From Candidatus Martarchaeota archaeon (GTDB taxonomy: Archaea; Micrarchaeota; Micrarchaeia; Micrarchaeales; Micrarchaeaceae), in contig JAMCZL010000050.1 of assembly GCA_023485745.1 (NCBI GenBank), forward strand, positions 1-9,844: a stretch of DNA of 9,844 nt, given 5' to 3'. Below, piece after piece: positions 1-5,785 of this stretch. Below the pieces are notes generated by a model that saw only the letters and a program-made list of their open reading frames with translations, did not search any database and was not told the origin of the DNA. The position numbers and the translations under genes were made by a program. Numbering within the stretch: the first letter of the stretch is position 1; each line of letters starts with the position of its first letter.

Positions 1-84
1 CAGCACTGCAAATTTTGCGCCATCGTAGTCCTGCGCCTCAAGGCCGAACAGGTTATACGGCGGCGTCTTGTTAAGAATTTCCAT
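1..84 (-). CDS. Agmatinase/arginase-family protein, N-terminal fragment (partial)
   Basis: Only the first 28 codons are present. The gene reads leftward from an ATG at 84 and runs off the window edge. The translation begins MEILNKTPPYNLFGLE and continues QDYDGAKFAVL. This resembles the start of archaeal agmatinases (SpeB, ureohydrolase fold), where a short 'FGLE..DY..AKF.V' stretch precedes the first beta strand. Members of this family hydrolyse agmatine to putrescine and urea with a binuclear manganese centre, but all metal ligands would lie outside the window. A TATA-like sequence about 20-28 nt upstream suggests a leaderless transcript. It shares a compact intergenic region with a divergent membrane-protein gene. 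The family call rests on 28 residues and is tentative; that this is a real gene start is more certain. Confidence 0.5.
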   Translation of the reverse strand, partial: MEILNKTPPYNLFGLEAQDYDGAKFAVL

Positions 85-102
85 ACTACTAATTGCGCAA
101 AA

Positions 103-112
103 CTATTTAATA
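103..112. promoter_or_regulatory. Shared AT-rich TATA-like box between divergent genes
   Basis: The stretch CTATTTAATA reads TATTAAATAG on the minus strand. It is centred about 23 nt from the leftward ATG at 84 and about 26 nt from the rightward GTG at 134. Both distances suit archaeal TATA boxes driving leaderless or near-leaderless transcripts. One near-symmetric box may serve both directions, which is an inference. Confidence 0.5.
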
Positions 113-133
113 TGCTAATGCCGCATAAGCATT

Positions 134-616
134 GTGGCATTTTTCATGGACAACATTCGCGGGAATTCGAAAATGGCGCTTGTCTTCATGGCCACATCAT
201 TTGCATACCTGCTATTCGGCACCATTGTGCTTTCGCTGAGCCTTGCAGGCGTGCTGCCGATCAGCCACGATTCCGTATTCATACTGATCCTTTACGGCTT
301 TGTGGTAATGATAATATTCGGACTGTCTTACATGTTCGCGCCTGGCTTCTCGCATACCAAATTTGCGGATTACAGGGTTTCCGCGGCCGAGTACCTGATG
401 CTAAATGCGGGCGTAATCCTGCTATTCTACTCGTTTATTGCTGCGTCTACCATTCCGGGACCTCAGAAAATTACGGCCCTCGCAGCCCTAGTGCTCATAG
501 CCGCGTCGGTGCTGCTGCATGCTGCAAGCATATGGCGCATACTGCTTCCAAAAGGCGGACCAGTACAGCCACCAGGCTCTGCTGGAAAACCCGCGTCCCA
601 GTCAAAGGGATTTTAG
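134..616 (+). CDS. Small four-helix integral membrane protein of unknown function
   Basis: A 160-residue protein with four hydrophobic segments at about residues 15-40, 46-70, 84-104 and 113-136, then a short Pro/Gly/Lys-rich tail. Helix 2 with its following loop (HDSVF... GFVVMIIFGLSYMFAP) and helix 3 (LMLNAGVILLFYS) loosely recall the His-helix/'P' loop pattern of NnrS and heme-copper oxidase subunit I-like proteins. There are too few histidines (45, 74, 129) to claim heme binding, so I leave function open. The GTG at 134 sits at TATA spacing; an ATG at 146 (residue 5), preceded by GTGG, is an equally plausible start. Its TAG stop shares its last base with the left inverted repeat of the adjoining mobile element, so the native C-terminus may have been altered by insertion. 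Confidence 0.7.
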   Translation: MAFFMDNIRGNSKMALVFMATSFAYLLFGTIVLSLSLAGVLPISHDSVFILILYGFVVMIIFGLSYMFAPGFSHTKFADYRVSAAEYLMLNAGVILLFYSFIAASTIPGPQKITALAALVLIAASVLLHAASIWRILLPKGGPVQPPGSAGKPASQSKGF

Positions 617-626
617 GACAAAAGTC
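616..626 (+). repeat. Left terminal inverted repeat
   Basis: GGACAAAAGTC is an exact reverse complement of 835-845. Its first base is also the last base of the upstream gene's TAG stop. Confidence 0.65.
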
Positions 627-628
627 AA

Positions 629-654
629 CCATAACCCTCCCGAATAGGTTATGG
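629..654 (+). promoter_or_regulatory. Hairpin enclosing the start codon of the element's ORF
   Basis: CCATAACC (629-636) and GGTTATGG (647-654) form an 8-bp perfect inverted repeat around a 10-nt loop. The ATG at 651-653 lies inside the 3' arm. In a transcript reading in from the upstream gene this stem would hide the start codon. That would resemble the protective fold-back structures known from IS10 and IS50. The pairing is seen directly; the regulatory role is inference. Confidence 0.45.
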
Positions 655-833
655 GGGACGGCGATGCGGTTTATCTCCGTATCGATCAGGAAAACGGGGT
701 AAAAGTCAGAGATGTAGTTGGATTTATGATCAAAAAAAGTAACCCATTTGGAACCGGTGCAAAAGTAGATTGCCCTAAAGGGCATATAGGAAAAGAGGCC
801 CATCTAATTGTGACTGACCGAAAGGCCGATTAA
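651..833 (+). CDS. DUF2080-like transposon-encoded small protein (AbrB-like)
   Basis: A 60-residue protein. Its C-terminal half carries the signature FGTGAKVDCPKGHIGKEAHL at residues 33-52. This matches the 'GNGAKV.VPK..IGK..YLV' pattern of the archaeal DUF2080 family of putative transposon-encoded proteins, which looks like a half swapped-hairpin (AbrB/MazE-like) DNA-binding unit. An in-frame TAG at 645 sets the upstream limit, and ATG 651 is the only start that keeps the full family-like N-terminal extension. The ORF lies wholly between the two terminal repeats and is the element's only gene. Its role in transposition or in regulating the element is unknown. A shorter product from the ATG at 726 would lose the N-terminal part. 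Confidence 0.65.
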   Translation: MGDGDAVYLRIDQENGVKVRDVVGFMIKKSNPFGTGAKVDCPKGHIGKEAHLIVTDRKAD

Positions 834-834
834 C

Positions 835-845
835 GACTTTTGTCC
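835..845 (+). repeat. Right terminal inverted repeat
   Basis: GACTTTTGTCC, the exact inverse of 616-626, begins 2 nt after the stop codon of the DUF2080-like ORF. Confidence 0.65.
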
Positions 846-867
846 CAAACTCTATTCTTGCCAAACT

Positions 868-888
868 AATAAATAATTGGGCTTAAAA
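868..888 (+). promoter_or_regulatory. Putative TATA region upstream of the YhfC-like gene
   Basis: AATAAATA at 868-875 and TTAAAA at 883-888 lie just outside the right end of the mobile element. Either would start transcription near 895-915. That leaves a leader of about 90-110 nt before the ATG at 1005, unusually long for this window, and the leader holds only tiny ORFs. Nothing else recognisable was found in 846-1004. Confidence 0.3.
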
Positions 889-1004
889 GAAACAATGCAG
901 AAATAAGTGACATGTAGTCTGCGAAAATGGCTTTGCATGGCTGGTAATGCTTGGCTAGTTCCGGCGTCTCTGGACAACTCCGCCTAAGCATCGGGGGTAT
1001 TGTT

Positions 1005-1742
1005 ATGGTGTTTGTATCTTTGCTCAGCATCACAATTTCTGCAGCGGTATTGCTGCTTGGCGCAGGGCTTCTGCTCAAAAAATTCAGGCACGGCGTGGTG
1101 CTTGCAGTCGCCATAGGCATAGGCGCAATGGCCTTGGCGCTTCTAATACAGTCTGTTTTTCAGGAGATTCCATTCATACTTGTCTTTGAGTCCGCAAAGA
1201 GCATATCCTCGGCAAGCTTGCGATATGTGGCCCTTCAAAAGGAATATCCCGTTGAAATAGCCGCTTTCCTCGGAATCATGGCTGGCCTTTGGCAGGAAGG
1301 CATGAAGCTTTTTGCAGTTAAGTACCGCAAGGCGCAGGACGCACCATGGATTGGCTTTGGTTTCGCAGCTGTTGATATCGCGGTCTTTGTCTTCGGACTC
1401 CTCCCGGGATTGTCGTCTTCGGGCTCGGCAGCCGCTGTCGGCGCATTTTTGCTGATAGGCATAGTCCTGCAGGCTCCGTTTTCAATGATGTTCCACACAG
1501 GCACGGCGGTCTTCCTTAAGGACGGCGTTGCAAGGAAGAAAGCGCCCAGGAATTTTTTTGTCGCGTTCCTGGCTCACTCATATGTCGACGGCATGCTGGA
1601 CTATGTGACTATAGCAACTGTGCTGCTAGGCTTTTCATATGCAGCTGGGGAACTCATTGTCTGGATACCGTCAACCGCAATCGCGCTTATTTTTCTCGCC
1701 TACTTGGTAAGGCACAAAGATTTAGAAGCTGTGCATGATTAG
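1005..1742 (+). CDS. YhfC/PrsW-like polytopic membrane protein (putative intramembrane protease relative)
   Basis: The protein has 245 residues from ATG 1005, which is preceded by GGGGGT and placed at the start of the first hydrophobic helix. The in-frame TTG at 951 would add 18 residues and is less likely. About seven to eight membrane helices are present. The spacing of polar residues follows the CPBP/PrsW/YhfC superfamily: GLWQEGMK near residue 98 (usual EE..K/R), FAAVD ending at 124 (usual F...E), LQAPFSMMFH ending at 164, and AHSYVD at 190-195 (H...D). Families of this fold are membrane-embedded metalloproteases or relatives. The first Glu is Gln and the second-motif Glu is Asp, so catalytic competence is doubtful. 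An MFS gene with its own TATA box follows 47 nt later. I am fairly sure of a membrane protein and only moderately sure of the family. Confidence 0.55.
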   Translation: MVFVSLLSITISAAVLLLGAGLLLKKFRHGVVLAVAIGIGAMALALLIQSVFQEIPFILVFESAKSISSASLRYVALQKEYPVEIAAFLGIMAGLWQEGMKLFAVKYRKAQDAPWIGFGFAAVDIAVFVFGLLPGLSSSGSAAAVGAFLLIGIVLQAPFSMMFHTGTAVFLKDGVARKKAPRNFFVAFLAHSYVDGMLDYVTIATVLLGFSYAAGELIVWIPSTAIALIFLAYLVRHKDLEAVHD

Positions 1743-1751
1743 CCGCGGCAG

Positions 1752-1768
1752 TATAAAATGATAAATTA
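1752..1768 (+). promoter_or_regulatory. TATA box for the MFS transporter gene
   Basis: TATAAAATG at 1752-1760 is followed by ATAAATTA. It stands about 30-35 nt before the ATG at 1790, consistent with a transcript having a very short leader. Confidence 0.5.
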
Positions 1769-1789
1769 GTTTGCTGGCAAATCAATAGC

Positions 1790-2956
1790 ATGGAACAGTC
1801 CAGCTATGGATACGCGGCACTGGCGGCATCCAGGGTATTCAGGAGCATAGGGCTGATAGCCGTAAACATATCGTTCCCGCTGTACCTGTACGCGCTGCAC
1901 CTTGACCTCATATCCATAGGAATAGTAATATTTGCAACCGTTCTGTTCAGCATGGTCATTGTGCTTATTGGGGGTGCTATAGGCGACAGGTACGGGTACA
2001 AAAAGTCCCTAATAATCTCCGAGGCGATATCATTTGCCGGAATACTGCTGCTGTCGGTTTCCACCTCAATCTACCTGATAATAGCAGCCATCATACTCGG
2101 AGGGCTCAGCGGCGGAGGAGGCACTGCAAGGGGCACCTTCTCAAACGGGTTGATGCCATTCCTTGCAAACAACTGGCACGACGAAAAAGAAAGGGTTCGG
2201 CGCATGTCGCTGCTGATGCTGCTCGGAGGGTTCGGCAGCGTGGCAGGCGCGCTGCTGGTCTCGCTGCACTCCTATTTTGCCGCGATATATGGAAACATTT
2301 TCGCATTTAAGCTGGTATTTGAAATTTCCGCCACGCTGCTGTTGCTTTCACTGCTCTCGCTGTTCCTGCTTTCAGAAGTCAGGCGCCCTGCCAAGACCAC
2401 CAGGGTGATGAAGCGCACGAGCATGAAATATATATTGCGCATAATCGCGGCCAACAGCCTCAGCGGCGCTGGCATAGGCATGTCAATCCCAATATTGCCG
2501 CTATGGTTCGAGCTCTCGTTCGGCATAGGCACCTCATACATTGGTGCGGTCTACATAATCTACTACGCAATGGGCATACTCGGGTCGTACCTCGCAAGGG
2601 TCTTATCATTCAAATACAACCTGATCAACGTGGTGCTCGCAACAAGGCTTTCAAACGGTCTGCTGCTCATTGCAATGGCGCTGTCGCCGATACCCCTGCT
2701 CGCGTCAGCATTTTTCGTGTTCAGGGGCGTAATGGCATCCTTCGGCTCCCCTGCAAGGTCGACCGTCACTGTCCGCGGCATCGACGTAGAGGATTACGGG
2801 ACGGCAACAAGCGTGCAGGGCATAGCTACAAGGGCGTCGCAGATGACATCCGGCGCCAGCGGCTATCTCATGGACATAGCGCTCCCCGCACCTCTAATCA
2901 TAGGTGGAATACTGCAGGCGGCCAGCGGCCTCGCATACAAGAAACTGGTAAAGTAG
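1790..2956 (+). CDS. Major facilitator superfamily (MFS) transporter
   Basis: A 388-residue protein with about 12 hydrophobic helices in two halves of six, separated by a basic cytoplasmic loop around residues 196-212. The MFS signature motif A, GAIGDRYGYKK, sits at about residues 62-72 between helices 2 and 3. A Gly-rich helix 4 (GGLSGGGGTARG, about 103-114) precedes a loop with DEKERVRRMS, as in many archaeal and bacterial efflux-type MFS proteins. It acts in the cytoplasmic membrane as a proton- or ion-coupled carrier; no substrate can be read from the sequence. It starts with ATG directly after a well-placed TATA box and ends 4 nt from the stop of the convergent gene. Confidence 0.9.
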   Translation: MEQSSYGYAALAASRVFRSIGLIAVNISFPLYLYALHLDLISIGIVIFATVLFSMVIVLIGGAIGDRYGYKKSLIISEAISFAGILLLSVSTSIYLIIAAIILGGLSGGGGTARGTFSNGLMPFLANNWHDEKERVRRMSLLMLLGGFGSVAGALLVSLHSYFAAIYGNIFAFKLVFEISATLLLLSLLSLFLLSEVRRPAKTTRVMKRTSMKYILRIIAANSLSGAGIGMSIPILPLWFELSFGIGTSYIGAVYIIYYAMGILGSYLARVLSFKYNLINVVLATRLSNGLLLIAMALSPIPLLASAFFVFRGVMASFGSPARSTVTVRGIDVEDYGTATSVQGIATRASQMTSGASGYLMDIALPAPLIIGGILQAASGLAYKKLVK

Positions 2957-2966
2957 CGCGCTACTT
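2951..2966. repeat. 16-bp perfect palindrome spanning two convergent stop codons
   Basis: AAGTAGCGCGCTACTT is its own reverse complement. The TAG of the rightward MFS gene (2954-2956) and the TAG of the leftward gene (2961-2963) fall in symmetric positions. There is no loop and no following T-run on either strand, so it is not a standard terminator. It could be a protein-binding dyad, or a by-product of two similar gene ends meeting. Confidence 0.6.
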
Positions 2967-3710
2967 CCTGTAAAAGCTCAGCTCATCGCGCCCGGTGCTG
3001 TACGCCATTATTACCGCGTCCTTTGGTATTTTCCTGCTTTTGTGTATTACAGAGTAAAGACTGCTGTCCCACTCCAGCACGTTAGATATATATAGGGCAT
3101 CTGGAGCATGCTCATCAGGCACCCTTCGAAGATAGTTTTCAATGCTGTCATGGATCAGGTTTATCCCGGGCATGCTCCTTTCGATCTTTATTCCCGGAAC
3201 CAAAAAGAACTCATACCTGCGAACACCGACATCCCCGAGATGCTCTGATCCTGTAACTGCCGTCTGCTTTAGCGACACGGTGTTTCCATAGGTGGTATTC
3301 CTTCTGATGAATGCCTCCCTGCCTTCATTTATCTTTTTGCAGAGGTGCTTGAAATTGAGCAGTTGCCCCAGGCTTATGTCTACTCCTGTAATGCTCTCAA
3401 AATCGTTGCCTTCGGCAAGCGCAGGAAGCAGTTTCAATATCCCCCCGCCTCCTACTACAAAGAGGAGCCTTTTCCTGCCTCTAACGACCCGCCTCAGCCT
3501 GTCCAGATTCGAAGTGCTGTAAGTTTCATTTGTGTATGGATACAGGAAAAATTCCGGCTTGTTGTCGCCCCTGAGCAAGTCTTCCATGCCTGCGATTTCA
3601 ACCCTCAATCTTTTAGATTTGGGTTTGCACACCTCGAACGACCTTTCCTCTTCGCCGCTCCACGTTAAGCCTGATGCGCCTGTCCTTCTGGAATTATAAG
3701 CAGCAGTCAT
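2961..3710 (-). CDS. SAM-binding protein resembling BtaA/DUF3419 (3-amino-3-carboxypropyl transferase-like)
   Basis: A 249-residue protein with a Rossmann-type core. Beta strand LLFVV is followed by GGGG at residues 87-90, and then an acidic strand end GVDIS at 109-113 that should hold the SAM ribose. The following GQLLNFKHL echoes the 'D.NPAQ..LLELK' motif of DUF3419/BtaA, which moves an aminocarboxypropyl group from SAM to diacylglycerol. Further on, DALYISNVLEWDSSLY (about 204-219) resembles the '.lSN..DW' segment of the same family. The first 60 residues look unlike BtaA. A class I methyltransferase of another family is the main alternative. Its ATG overlaps the upstream stop (ATGA), so it is translated with the small membrane protein before it. 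There is no signal peptide. Confidence 0.45.
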   Translation of the reverse strand: MTAAYNSRRTGASGLTWSGEEERSFEVCKPKSKRLRVEIAGMEDLLRGDNKPEFFLYPYTNETYSTSNLDRLRRVVRGRKRLLFVVGGGGILKLLPALAEGNDFESITGVDISLGQLLNFKHLCKKINEGREAFIRRNTTYGNTVSLKQTAVTGSEHLGDVGVRRYEFFLVPGIKIERSMPGINLIHDSIENYLRRVPDEHAPDALYISNVLEWDSSLYSVIHKSRKIPKDAVIMAYSTGRDELSFYRK

Positions 3711-4048
3711 CTCTCCTCGCCTCCGTTTGGTTTTTCATCATCCTTCCTTAAGAGCATTTTTAGTCCTGCGGCAAGCGCGATTATTCCGGATACGCCCGCA
3801 ATGGTTGCGCCAATGGCAATATCGTTCTGCAGGGGATGCCCGAGCATGTATTGCGTCGGAAGCGTGGCATTTGAATTGTAAGCTCCAATCTCGTGCGGAT
3901 TGAGGCGTATTATAAGGTATGCCGAGACACTTTCCAGCGCAGCACCAGCTATAAGTGCGGTCCTGCCCAGCACCTTTCTAATACTGTTGGACGGTTTTCC
4001 GTTTTGCGCATATTCGGCGGATGAGTCCGCCTTGCAAGTTGTTGGCAT
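3707..4048 (-). CDS. Small two-helix membrane protein of unknown function
   Basis: 113 residues from ATG 4048. A longer reading from TTG 4105 or ATG 4099 is open, but it would run through the TATA-like sequence at 4076-4084; that box lies about 32 nt before 4048, so the shorter start is preferred. Two hydrophobic segments occur at about residues 27-47 (VLGRTALIAGAALESVSAYL) and 77-101 (IAIGATIAGVSGIIALAAGL). A polar loop of about 30 residues separates them, and a charged Lys/Asp/Glu tail ends the protein. Both termini are probably cytoplasmic. The stop overlaps the start of the SAM-binding protein gene by 4 nt, indicating translational coupling and a possible membrane partner for that enzyme. 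I do not recognise the family. Confidence 0.6.
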   Translation of the reverse strand: MPTTCKADSSAEYAQNGKPSNSIRKVLGRTALIAGAALESVSAYLIIRLNPHEIGAYNSNATLPTQYMLGHPLQNDIAIGATIAGVSGIIALAAGLKMLLRKDDEKPNGGEER

Positions 4049-4075
4049 AGATATTAGATATATGCGCCTTCTGAG

Positions 4076-4088
4076 ATATTTAAACTTT
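4076..4088 (-). promoter_or_regulatory. TATA box for the leftward two-gene unit
   Basis: The minus strand reads AAAGTTTAAATAT. The AAAG looks like a purine-rich BRE, followed by TTTAAATAT about 32 nt before ATG 4048. It decides the start of the small membrane protein. Confidence 0.5.
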
Positions 4089-4133
4089 GCTTGGCTCATG
4101 GACAATGCAGCGGATTCCTACATGTAGCAAAGG

Positions 4134-4141
4134 TTTTATAG
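4134..4141 (+). promoter_or_regulatory. Putative TATA box for the HAD gene
   Basis: TTTTATAG is centred about 42 nt before the ATG at 4180, leaving a leader of roughly 15 nt. GGTAAT just before the start may act as a weak Shine-Dalgarno site. Confidence 0.35.
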
Positions 4142-4179
4142 CTAAAGATGCGATATAGCAACAGCGGACCGGTAATCGC

Positions 4180-4851
4180 ATGTCCATATACGTTGCAATA
4201 TTTGACTCTAACGGAGTGCTGCTGAATGGCAGGGAATCCGACGAATACTTCAATAGTGAGGCAATAAAGCTGCTCAAGGATGCCGGCATAGCGACCACTG
4301 CAAAAACGCTGGACAGCGCATGGATCAAGGCCATGCAGGGCACAACTCCCGGAGAGGACGAGCTCTACATAGCAATGGGCAGGTTCGTAAAGCTGCTGCG
4401 TGCGCCGCAGGATCTGCAATCAACATTCGTAGCGCTGCACAAGTCCTCCGCCAAACTGTACAGGGCAACTGAGCAGGACTTAAAGCAGTCCCTGATGAAG
4501 ATAAAGCGCCTCGGCATATACCTCGCAGTGCTCACAGATTCCATAAATTCGAAGAAAGACAAAGAAGACACGCTCGCATACGCGGGCTTGGGGGGCGTAT
4601 TCGACGAGATATTCGTGCCAATGGACACTGGGCACAGGAAGCCGGACCGCGAGGCATATGAAGCCGTGCTTGCGCACTTCAAGGCCCAGCCGGAAAACGC
4701 CGTTTTCGTAGGCCACGACAAGGACGAGCTGGTCGGCGCAAAGCTGGTTGGCATGACCACGATATCGTACAAGGGCCATCAGGATGCCGACTACACTGCC
4801 GAAAGCTTCAAGGATATAATCAAGATACTGAAAAGCCTAAAAAGGAGGTAG
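4180..4851 (+). CDS. HAD-superfamily hydrolase-like protein with an altered motif I
   Basis: A 223-residue protein with the layout of a HAD phosphatase with an alpha-helical cap. Motif I is FDSNGVLL (Asp9 nucleophile). The cap covers about residues 20-90, motif II is LTDS (Thr119), motif III is HRKPD (Lys154), and motif IV is FVGHDKDELVGAK (about 176-187), followed by GMTTISY. The DELxGA form with GH in place of GD is one I associate with archaeal HAD proteins. The second Asp of DxD, the usual general acid/base, is Asn11 (codon AAC), so ordinary phosphatase chemistry is in question. Substrate is unknown; phosphoglycolate- or sugar-phosphate-like compounds are typical for the class. The gene stands alone, divergent from the membrane-protein pair and convergent with the isoprenoid operon 106 nt away. 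Confidence 0.8.
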   Translation: MSIYVAIFDSNGVLLNGRESDEYFNSEAIKLLKDAGIATTAKTLDSAWIKAMQGTTPGEDELYIAMGRFVKLLRAPQDLQSTFVALHKSSAKLYRATEQDLKQSLMKIKRLGIYLAVLTDSINSKKDKEDTLAYAGLGGVFDEIFVPMDTGHRKPDREAYEAVLAHFKAQPENAVFVGHDKDELVGAKLVGMTTISYKGHQDADYTAESFKDIIKILKSLKRR

Positions 4852-4957
4852 CGATCCGGGAGCCTGCTTTCAAGCACACGAGTGGCACAGAATATTATGC
4901 TCTTTTGCGGTCACATGGCAAACAACATAGATAGACGTGCCGCACTGCCGTCCCTTT

Positions 4958-5767
4958 TCACGGCCTAACTATGGTTCCTGGCACATCCCTGCCAAGAAGC
5001 GCGTCGCGTATCCTGCCGGGAACCTTGCCGTTTATTATTATGCCTTCTGCGCCTTTTATAGATACCATCTCGTGCATGCCTATAACCTTAGTTCTCATGC
5101 CTCCGGTGACGTCCACTTTCATCTTGTTGGTCTCTGCATGCTCCAAAATGCTGTCTATATTTGATCCGTCTATTAGCCTTACAAGCTTGGCGTCAGGGTT
5201 AATCCTGGGGTCTTCGACAAACACGCCGTCGACGTCAGTTGCAAGCACAAACCTGTCTACGCCCATCTCCCCCGCAAGGAAGCTGAACACCTTCTCGGTA
5301 GAGGCTATGCTCACGCCCATCTTACTGTCCATGACCACATCGCCGTAGACTACGGGAATGAATCCCCTGTCTATCGCATGCCTGATGTGCGTCGTGATGC
5401 CGGCGGATGGCTTGCCGCCTTCAGCTATCAAAAACGACGAAGGCGCGAACTGGAAGGGCTCTAGACCTGCGTTTATAGCCTCGTTAACTATTATCCTGTT
5501 GAGCTCCTGCGCCACATGCTGGGTTATTGCGGCTCCTTTTCTGCTATCTGATCCGACAAGCCCCTCATTTACCCTGTAATCGTGAGCTGGCCTGTGGCCA
5601 AAAGATCCGGACCCGTGCCCTATTATAAGGTCGAAGCCGCCCTCCTCCTTTGCGGCCTTTACTTCATTGAGAACCCTACCAATCTCATCTACGAGAGGCT
5701 TGCTGGCAACGGAAATATCCGATATTACGCCTCCTCCAAGCTTTATCATATAGAGTTTTTTTGCCAT
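4958..5767 (-). CDS. Isopentenyl phosphate kinase
   Basis: A 269-residue amino acid kinase fold enzyme that phosphorylates isopentenyl phosphate to isopentenyl diphosphate with ATP, the last step of archaeal mevalonate routes. The N-terminal MIKLGGGVISD (Lys9) is the phosphate-binding loop. HGSGSFGH at 51-58 ends in the histidine (58) that marks this family and separates it from glutamate and UMP kinases. Later come ATDVDGVFVEDPR (176-188) and VTGGMRTK (220-227), which contact nucleotide and phosphates. Length is normal for archaeal members. ATG 5767 follows the stop of the decarboxylase gene after 18 nt, with GTGGTG as ribosome site. It is the third and last gene of the unit; no clear terminator was seen in the 106 nt beyond it. 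Confidence 0.93.
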   Translation of the reverse strand: MAKKLYMIKLGGGVISDISVASKPLVDEIGRVLNEVKAAKEEGGFDLIIGHGSGSFGHRPAHDYRVNEGLVGSDSRKGAAITQHVAQELNRIIVNEAINAGLEPFQFAPSSFLIAEGGKPSAGITTHIRHAIDRGFIPVVYGDVVMDSKMGVSIASTEKVFSFLAGEMGVDRFVLATDVDGVFVEDPRINPDAKLVRLIDGSNIDSILEHAETNKMKVDVTGGMRTKVIGMHEMVSIKGAEGIIINGKVPGRIRDALLGRDVPGTIVRP

Positions 5768-5785
5768 TTTTGCACCACTTCAAAG

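Larger units (their letters stand above)
616..845 (+). mobile_element. 230-bp element with 11-bp terminal inverted repeats carrying a DUF2080-like ORF
   Basis: The perfect 11-bp repeat GGACAAAAGTC at 616-626 is found inverted as GACTTTTGTCC at 835-845. Between them lies a single short ORF (651-833) of the DUF2080 'transposon-encoded protein' type and no transposase. The arrangement is that of a MITE or other non-autonomous, possibly trans-mobilised, archaeal element. No convincing target-site duplication is visible (left flank ATTTTA, right flank CAAACT), so it may be old or use a mechanism without duplication. The IS family cannot be assigned from the ends alone. Confidence 0.6.

Noticed and set aside
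112..702. A 196-codon open frame overlapping the membrane protein in another frame
   Set aside because: Its composition is rich in Cys, His and Arg with no hydrophobic pattern, and it runs through the left inverted repeat. The frame at 134-616 has clear membrane helices.
846..1004. Possible small RNA or riboswitch in the long leader before the YhfC-like gene
   Set aside because: A loose GCAGA/TCTGC pairing and short TGGCT repeats are visible, but there is no known riboswitch core or C/D box pair. It is listed only as a long leader.
4049..4105. N-terminal extension of the two-helix membrane protein from TTG 4105 or ATG 4099
   Set aside because: It would be translated from the likely TATA box itself; ATG 4048 has the right promoter spacing.
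4852..4957. Possible RNA gene or terminator between the HAD and isopentenyl phosphate kinase genes
   Set aside because: Only weak hairpins (TGCTTTCAAGCA, and GACG…CGTC over 4 bp) are present. There is no tRNA T-loop signature and no T-run after a stable stem.
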